NCBI GenBank assembly: GCA_949318235.1
Contig: OX439136.1
Span: 13,580,390 to 13,644,389 of the forward strand
Direction of reading: 5' to 3'
DNA: 64,000 bases
From: Ecdyonurus torrentis
Taxonomy: Eukaryota > Arthropoda > Insecta > Ephemeroptera > Heptageniidae
The notes beneath the pieces were generated by a model. It saw nothing but the letters and a program-made list of their open reading frames with translations. It ran no database searches and was not told where the DNA came from. Positions 57,054-64,000 of this stretch are shown here, in pieces. Within the stretch, counting starts at the first letter, position 1; each line of letters begins with the position of its first letter. Made by a program: the position numbers and the translations under genes.

Positions 57054-59259
57054 CATTTGAAAATAATAAATAAGTTATGAATGCCCATATTTCATTTCAT
57101 ATAAAAAGCAGAAGCGTTATCTTTATTGTTTTTAATGTTTTTGGAAACTAAAACAAGAAAAAGGAATTATATTTTTGGTCATCAAAATTACAATGATAAC
57201 AAAAAGAAAAGAACTAAATGTAGAAAAAACATAAAAGAGAAATTTTATCCTAAATAAACGTGCACTGTTTCAAAAAAGAAAAAAAAAAAAAAAAAGAAAA
57301 GAAAAATATTTTTTTATTCTGTACTATATATATATTCCCCTCTAAAGAATACATTATTTTATATATACGTAACCCCTGAAGTATATCATTAAAAAAAAGT
57401 TGGTTTTAGCAAAAATATTGTTCCAAGTTTCTAAGGATGTTTTTCTTTTTGAAGTAAAATTTATGTAATTTATGTCTAATATTTAAATGGAAAAATGCAG
57501 TAAACAGCCCTTAAGGAAGACAAAATATTTTAAAATATATAGGGGAAATGATGCTATTAAAGTTTTTTTTTTATATAGATAATATAATGTACATATAAGA
57601 AAATTAAATGCTTGAAAAATAAAGTTTTTATGCAGAATAAAGATATATGTAATTTTAGACTCCCTTTGTGATATTTTATACTATTATAATTATATTTTAT
57701 TTTGAAGTAGGAAATATGCACAGAGAAAATTTTTATAATTTACTAACGTTATTATTTTTGTCGTATATTAAAATGTAAAAGAATTTTCTTTTATACAATT
57801 TTTTCTGTATAAAATACATGAATAACTTTGATGGAAAAAAAAAGGTGATTTTTTTTTTCTTCTCGTCTGTCCTTGATTTCAAGAAACTAATTATCAAGCA
57901 TGAAATTTTAACATTATGAATTTATTACATATTGTTATTCTGAATTTTATGAAGAAAATTAAATCAGAACACATTTAGTTTTTAAGATACAAAACAAATG
58001 CATGCAAAAGTATAGTATATTTATGCTTGTTACCATTAGTTGTGTGTAACCAATCAAATGAAAACGAGAAAACGTCTAGAAACCCCAAAAATTCCTCTAT
58101 TCACACCGCTATTGGCAGTTATTATATATAGATCATTTGTCATATTGTATTATTTTGATAAAAGGTGTTTCTATCATATATATTATACAATAATTGAAAC
58201 TGGTAATCAACAAATTTAGTAACACACTAAAAAAAATGGTGCATTACTTTAGTTACGAATCCTAACTTATTTGAGAAAAACTCATGAATTATTATGAGCA
58301 GCTAAAATAATGCGTTTCAGCAAGCTATTATCAATAGTTGTTTTCAGTTAAATAGGTATTTTGTTAATAATTTGCTAAAATGCATTATTTTAGCTGATAA
58401 TAAATGACTCATAAAAATAAGTGTTTATCTCAAATAAGTTAGGTTTCGTTACTGAAGTATTGTACTCCTTTTTTTTTTTTTTTTTTTTTTCTTGAGTGAG
58501 TGAGTGAGTGATTACTAAAATTGTATTCGGACAGAAGGCCCACGGACAAAAGACACTAAAGGATAAATTACCGTTTACCTGTTCGCATCGCAATAGAAGA
58601 GCTTTCTGTTATGTATTCATTCAAAATTATTTGTAGTTTCAGGAAGAAAAACGTAAAGCAAATTATAATTATGAATTTTTTATGTGTACAGCAAGGAAAT
58701 ACTCCCTGCATGCGATTTTTTTTTTAAAGTTTATTATTTGTAAATATTAATAAATATTTTTTTTATAACACGAAAACCACAAAACGTTTCTTTTATTTAA
58801 ATAAATAAATATAAAACAAGAGACAAAACACAAATCCTAAATGTTTCATATTTATATTTCTCTTGCATTTTTTTTTTCTTCTTATATAATATTTTATAAG
58901 ATATTCGTTCTAATCGCTTTACATTTTCTTCTCCCCCTCTATGTAAAATAAATAAAGAAGAAAAAGAAATTTTCTTATCTCAATTCTGACAAAGGCTTTA
59001 TATTTCAGTTGTGGTGGTATAAATGTCATATTTTGCATAAGATACTGCATTTTATTAACTTACAAGAAAATATACTTTGTATAAAATGAAAAGAATGAAT
59101 AAAAAATCTTGTATCTTTGTTATCGTTTAGCTGAAAAAAAAAATATACATATATTTCAATCTTCTTTTGTCATTAAAAAAAAATCATTATTGTGCAACTG
59201 CTTAAACTGCAATGCTTTAAAGCAGACCTTTGAAAAACATGTTTTAAAGTAAAACATTA
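57050..59259. other. A+T-rich spacer
   Basis: It holds poly(T) at about 58470-58490 followed by a short GAGT tandem repeat (58495-58511). No gene or element end is recognised. Confidence 0.6.
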
Positions 59260-59420
59260 TTAAAGGCCCGCGCATCCGCCTTATTTTATTAAATATTAAA
59301 TTTATTTAAGAAAATAAGCCACTGTGATTGGCTGAGAGTCGACTGTCAGCCAATCACAGAAGCTTATTTTCTTAAATTAATTTAATAGTAAATCAAATAA
59401 GACGGCTGCGTGGGCCTTAA
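59260..59420. mobile_element. Family D palindromic TTAA MITE, copy 1
   Basis: TTAA bounds 161 bp. The TIR TTAAAGGCCCGCGCATCCG matches the reverse complement of the right end, GGCTGCGTGGGCCTTAA. The arms pair throughout, around a core of GTGATTGGCTGAGAGTCGAC and its near mirror. The inverted CCAAT pairs (ATTGG / CCAAT) are conspicuous. It is followed at 59421 by GAAAATAGTTAACTGTAAAG. Confidence 0.8.
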
Positions 59421-59464
59421 GAAAATAGTTAACTGTAAAGTGGCCAGGGTGTCGTCAGCCGCTG

Positions 59465-59560
59465 TGATTGGCTGACAGTCGACTCTCAGCCAATCACAGT
59501 GGCTTATTTTCTTAAATTAATTTAATATTAAATAAAATAAGACGGATGCGCGGGCCTTAA
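59465..59560. mobile_element. Family D, duplicated partial copy 2
   Basis: The core and right arm of family D recur (GCTGTGATTGGCTGACAGTC onward) to the TTAA at 59557, and the downstream flank GAAAATAGTTAACTGTAAAG recurs after the inserted family C element. The left arm is replaced by GGCCAGGGTGTCGTCAGCC. It therefore arose by local duplication of copy 1 with its flank, or by an unequal exchange. Confidence 0.7.
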
Positions 59561-59882
59561 GGGAGTAGGCCATTAGACTTAAAATTTTATCGTCAAAAAA
59601 ATCTGAAATTTTGCACAATTATACTTCAGCTTGAGACAATTTTAAATATATAAAAATTTGGGCGGGTCACCGTGTAAATTAATTTTACATGATTTTTTGA
59701 AATTTTAAGGCCATAAGGCCCAATGTTAATTTCAATAATTTTTTACTTTTTTTCGGGACGGTCAAACATCTTGAAATTTTTATCGCGGCTAGGTGTGACC
59801 CTTAGCTACACTATGACACCAAATTTAGACCCAAAACACTTCTATTTTTTTTAGATATAAGGTCGGTACCCTACTCCCTTAA
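59557..59882 (+). mobile_element. Family C TTAA element, monomer 4 (nested in family D)
   Basis: TTAA at 59557-59560 and 59879-59882, with TIR GGGAGTAGG / CCTACTCCC, bounds 326 bp including both sites. The matching uninterrupted target (GGGCCTTAAGAAAATAGTTA at about 59413) shows that exactly one TTAA was duplicated on insertion. The element is non-coding. Confidence 0.92.
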
Positions 59883-59925
59883 GAAAATAGTTAACTGTAA
59901 AGTATTACCAAAACAAGAAGAGAGG

Positions 59926-60086
59926 TTATTACAACCGGATGCACCCCCTTTTCTCGGACTCCAATCAAGTTATACAAATAAAATTTAACACGTATTAACT
60001 TTAATATTACATTGATCACCTGTAAATTTTTGGTGCTTATCTGTGGAAAATTGTTTTAAAAAAGGGGGTATATCCGGTTGTATAAT
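59926..60086. mobile_element. small foldback MITE, about 160 bp
   Basis: TTACAACCGGATGCACCCCC at left and GGGGGTATATCCGGTTGTAT at right are inverted, separated by about 105 bp of A+T-rich sequence. Flanks TTA/TAA are ambiguous for a target duplication. Confidence 0.6.
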
Positions 60087-60984
60087 GATATTTTGGCCAG
60101 GATGTACTTAATATTACTATTTGAATAATCGTCGTCAGTTTACGTTTAATAATTATTTTAGATGCTATATAACTAATGCCTGCAAAAACATGCAAATGCA
60201 CCTTAAATAAATTATTTAACTTAAGTTTTGCCAATCTGCTTAAAGTAGGACGATATAATGGGGGAAAAACTGCGTAGTTGGCAAAGAAATAGCGCTTATT
60301 CTTTGGTCAATTTTAGGTATTATTTCGCATACTTCCCAGATTTTTTTTGGTTTCAAAATGTATCAATAATATTTATTCTGCAAATAATTATCTAAAGTTG
60401 TGAGTAACCAAGATTCCCTAGAAATTGTTAAAATGTATTTAATCTTTATGACGTAATATGTATATTTTAAACATCATTATTTAAATACTTTTTTAGTTAA
60501 TAATTAATATAAAATATAGATATAATTAATTTTAAATATAATATTTTAACTTAATATAAATTTATTTTAATTGAGCAATTTATTTTATATTTCTATTTAA
60601 ATTTTACGTCAATATTTAAGTTGCATAATCTAAAAGAAAAATATATATATATATATAAAATACATTATTTTTAAAAGCTTTTAAATAATTTAAATGTAAC
60701 ATGAAATAAAAGCTTTTTCATCTCTTTTATTTATGCTTACAAATTATTTACGAAGATTTTCATTGACTTTACGATATATTTAGATATTTTATAAATTTAT
60801 TCAAGTCTCTTTAAATTCATTTTATTATAATTTTTGTTTTTTAAGATAAATTATTGTTAATTTGTTTATTACTGCAGAACCTATAAAATTTTGAAGCAGA
60901 AATAAATTGTACATTTCATTTGTTTCAAAGAGCAATTTATAGTAATTATGAGGTATCAATGCACTTTATTTATAGTAATATTAA
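60087..60984. other. A+T-rich spacer
   Basis: Nothing recognisable. Confidence 0.6.
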
Positions 60985-61200
60985 AGTAACAGCTTTCGGG
61001 AGGTGCATAATTGATGTGATTGCACCGACCAGCCTGCCTAGACGTTTTCACGGTTTCTCTAGGCTGTTACGGCGAATGCCGGGCTGTGTACCTAGGCCGT
61101 GGCCGGCCCGTGTGTGCTTTTCCATTAATTTGGGAGGTCCTTACCTGTCGATAAGACAATGTCTTGACTGGGACTGGGATTGGTGTACCTCGATAATACA
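60985..61200 (+). pseudogene. G+C-rich island; possible decayed non-LTR retrotransposon fragment
   Basis: About 215 bp are far more G+C-rich than anything nearby. The plus-strand frame includes F-S-R-L-L-R-R-M-P-G, then S-I-N-L-G-G-P-Y-L. This vaguely recalls the RLMPN...S-[IV]-x-L-Y-G-x-P-x-W stretch downstream of the reverse-transcriptase domain in R1/I-type non-LTR elements, but key residues differ and no other part is present. On the minus strand ATG at 61213 opens 23 codons (M-L-A-I-L-Y-Y-R-G-T-P-I-P-V-P) ending CAG|GTAAGG, a perfect donor, so a minus-strand first exon at 61145-61213 is a competing reading. Neither is secure. Confidence 0.25.
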
Positions 61201-61213
61201 ATATGGCAAGCAT

Positions 61214-62197
61214 TTTCAAAAAAAAAAATATATATATATAATATATACATATGTAACTTTTTTTATTTAAATTTCTTTTGGCATTTCCATTTAATCGTGA
61301 GCAAACTGAGAATTTTTTGTGAGTTCTTCATTATTTTGAACTTCGCATCAGACATTGTAATCATGAACTTGGAATTTAATTAAGAATAACATTACAAGCC
61401 AAAAAGTTAACCGCTCAAGCTTGGGCGGTTATAGCGCTAGGTTATCTCATAATAAGTAATACATAATTAGCGATTTTTTAAGTAATTATATTTTGATATT
61501 TTTTCGTTGGACCTTTATACTCAATTTACAATAAAAATTCAAATACTTTTCCTTTTTTTTTTTTTTTTTTTTTCAGACACCCTACGGAAAAAATTTTAAA
61601 TACAAAAAAAAAATAGTAATAATAAAAATCTTGCTTTTGAATTTATAGTTTCTTTGTGTACCTTACTCATAAATAATGTTTGAAAAAAAATTTTTTTTTT
61701 TTACTTCATATGTTGTGACGGTTTGAGTGTGGATATAATAATATTTAGCGGTTTCAGCTGAGAGGAGAGAGAGAGAGAGAGAATGTATTGAAATGTGACT
61801 TGAATAGACAAAATCCTGATTAATGTGTTTATTTATTACTTAGCAAGCGGTACGCTATCATTATACACATCAAAATATGAATTCAAACTCATAGTTTTTC
61901 TTAAAACTAAACTTTTATTAATATTATTTATTTACATAAAATAAACTTAATTTAAAATAAAAAATATATATATATTTTCAAATTTTAAAATAAAGATAAT
62001 TTCAAAATTATATTATTTAAATGATTTATAGTTAATTTATATATTTTTTTATTCTTTTTGTTTTAAATGTATAAAAACATATAATTTTATTTTTTTTAAA
62101 TAAAATATTTATATTAAATTCTTTTTAATATGTAATGCCAAACGTAAAGTTGGTTCCATTTCCATGCCTGTTAACATGTGCAATGTCTAAAAACTAA
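61214..62197. other. A+T-rich spacer
   Basis: A small inverted pair AACCGCTCAAG / CTTGGGCGGTT lies at about 61410-61430, poly(T) at about 61552-61573 and a GA run near 61764-61781. No gene is seen. Confidence 0.55.
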
Positions 62198-63834
62198 GAG
62201 GCCGTTTTACTCTCTGGAAAATATAAATGTAAACAAACTGTCTAAAAGATCAAAATCTAAGATAAGGCAGGAAACTTAAATGACTGAAATCGAGTGGTCA
62301 TACGTCATCAGAGTGACCAATAATCACAGGAAACGAATACAATAGATTGGTATGTAAGGCAGTGATAACAGGTTTCAAATCAAGCTCGAGCCTTGCAAAG
62401 AACGAAGAGAGTATTTTTTTACATAATATTGAATCTATAGACAGCAAACATTCTTATAATATTATAATATAACGCATTTATTTATTTTTTGTATAATGTA
62501 AAAGGAAAAAATAAAATCATAGAAATATGCAATTTGCCTCTTCCATGCAAATATGATAATGCATATTACAATAAAAATATATTAACTTTTAAAAGTCTAC
62601 GTGCAAATGATACAATATAAATAATAAGTAATAATATTATATAAACGAAAACACAAATTTGAAGATGAAAATAAATTGCCGTTGATCTCCAAATCGTGAC
62701 AGTTCATCAGAAAGGTGTATAATTATATAAATTATTTGCAAGCAATATAATATATTTGCATTAAAAAAAAAATAAGTGATATTGTCCAAATATTTTAATT
62801 TATTAATAATATATCCATTTTCTTAGTGTGCCGATAATATCAATTTATTTTCTTCCAAATTGTTGTTTTAGTATAATATTGTTCTTTTATAATTTTATTT
62901 TTTTATCATTATATATATTGCACGTATATAAATCTAAAAATATCGTGTGTATTTTTTTAAGCTTTTTTTTCCCCTTCTTTTTTTCAAAAATTGTTTTATT
63001 TAATTATAATATGATCAATATTAATTAATAAGCCTGTAGTTACCACAATCTTAATCCTTTTGATCAAAATTTTTTTTCTTACTTCTCTTCTTCATTTTTT
63101 TTTCTTCTAATTATGGGGTAAATAACTTTAAATATATTTTCTTTAAGATGAAAGCAATGCTTGACCTGCAATGACCATAACTAAATCGCAATCATGACAT
63201 TTTTAATAATTTTATAAGGTCCCAACATTATACAGATTATTGAATGTTAGCTTGATTATGTCTAGCCAGCAACTCGCATAGTCATTTTTTTTTCTCATTC
63301 ACCTATAAACTACTCTGATATTAGACGAGATAATATTTTACATAACATCCGCTGTTTTGGGAGTTTACTAAGCTGACCTTCGTACACTTTCTTAGCAATA
63401 ATAAAAGTATATATCATGATGATAGAAAATATTGAAAAATACTCGACTAAAAGCAAAATAGAACATACTTCTATAAGTGTCCACAGTGGCGCATTTCCCT
63501 AGTACAATAAATATAACATCGTAATTCCAATTTAATTAATTAATTAAGCATCGGATATAAATTATATTTAAACCATTGAAAAGCTATTAAAAAAACGAAG
63601 GCATTCAAAGAGCGCTTTTTTTATAAACCCAATAGCAACTTTTTAATTGGTTAAAAACAGAACAAAAAAAGATATCGAAAATCGGCTCAGTGAAGGTCTA
63701 GATAATATATTTGTAATAATGTGTTAAAAATTTGGCATCTCTAGGTGTATTAGTTGCGGAGAAATCTTGGAAGTACGATTACATTGATTTGAATGGGCAG
63801 CAAGCAGGCAGCGTATAGAGAGTAAAACGGCCTC
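62198..63834. mobile_element. TIR-bounded element, 1.64 kb
   Basis: GAGGCCGTTTTACTCTCT at 62198-62215 and its exact reverse complement at 63817-63834 form an 18-bp perfect TIR, with TAA outside both ends. TAA could be a 3-bp PIF/Harbinger-type duplication; the right flank TTAA would also fit the TTAA families, but the left flank is CTAA. The interior is A+T-rich, and no transposase frame survives. Confidence 0.55.
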
Positions 63835-63837
63835 TTA

Positions 63838-64000
63838 AAGAGTGAGAATGAATTGCGAAGGTGTTATTAAACTGAAAGTTAAGTAAATTGAATTTTATGT
63901 TGATATTGTTATGATCGTCAGTGAATGTTGTTCTCTATCACAAAATATATAGTACTATTCATATAGGACATGAAAGTTGGCGACTTGAAAAATGCATTCC
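63838..64000. other. unannotated right edge
   Basis: A+T-rich sequence with no recognisable feature. Confidence 0.5.

Noticed and set aside
59334..59500. Paired CCAAT boxes as a promoter
   Set aside because: They are the symmetric core of a palindromic MITE and occur in both copies; no open frame follows.

Overview
This window looks like a gene-poor stretch of a very A+T-rich eukaryotic nuclear genome. By eye it is roughly three quarters A+T. It is packed with (GA)n, (TA)n, (CA)n and (GAAA)n microsatellites and long poly(A)/poly(T) runs. Short non-autonomous DNA transposons with terminal inverted repeats (TIRs) are scattered between them. An insect or other arthropod is my best guess from this style, but no marker gene fixes the species. 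I see no bacterial-type genes, rRNA, tRNA or CRISPR.

No complete protein-coding gene is visible. Almost every open reading frame is a translated simple repeat or lies inside a transposon copy. The few exceptions are weak: a possible 5' exon with a strong GTAAGT donor near 19.4 kb; a G+C-richer 72-codon open frame on the minus strand at 33.6-33.9 kb; two possible spliced minus-strand exons with an AATAAA signal inside a transposon-like element at 45.5-46.0 kb; a tiny possible terminal exon near 2.15 kb; and a G+C-rich island at 61.0-61.2 kb that may be a decayed non-LTR retrotransposon fragment.

The real content is a mobile-element landscape. Family A has eight copies of about 350 bp flanked by TTAA. 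Family B has six copies with TATAGGGTG ends. Family C has four TTAA-flanked monomers of about 325 bp. Family D is palindromic and carries CCAAT-like GTGATTGGC arms. Family I has two copies with TATAGACC ends, and family J has three copies with an internal poly(T). There are also long foldback elements: 11.7-12.4, 19.8-20.2, 21.4-21.8, 39.6-40.2, 46.8-47.0 and 55.6-57.0 kb. Two hAT-like elements begin with CAG, one of them with a clean 8-bp target duplication. A Foldback-like element at 23.8-25.3 kb has arms built from exact 33-bp subrepeats. A 5.1-kb element at 37.2-42.3 kb has arms of about 390 bp.

Three observations stand out. (1) The CREB/ATF-type palindrome TGACGTCA occurs 19 times, against well under one expected, and it sits inside many apparently unrelated element families. 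(2) At 59.3-59.9 kb a TTAA element and its empty target site are both present, because the target had been locally duplicated; this proves the insertion boundaries without outside data. (3) The hairpin core of family D is exactly reverse-complemented between its two neighbouring copies. The several TTAA-type families together suggest a piggyBac- or Kolobok-type transposase elsewhere in this genome; none is encoded here.
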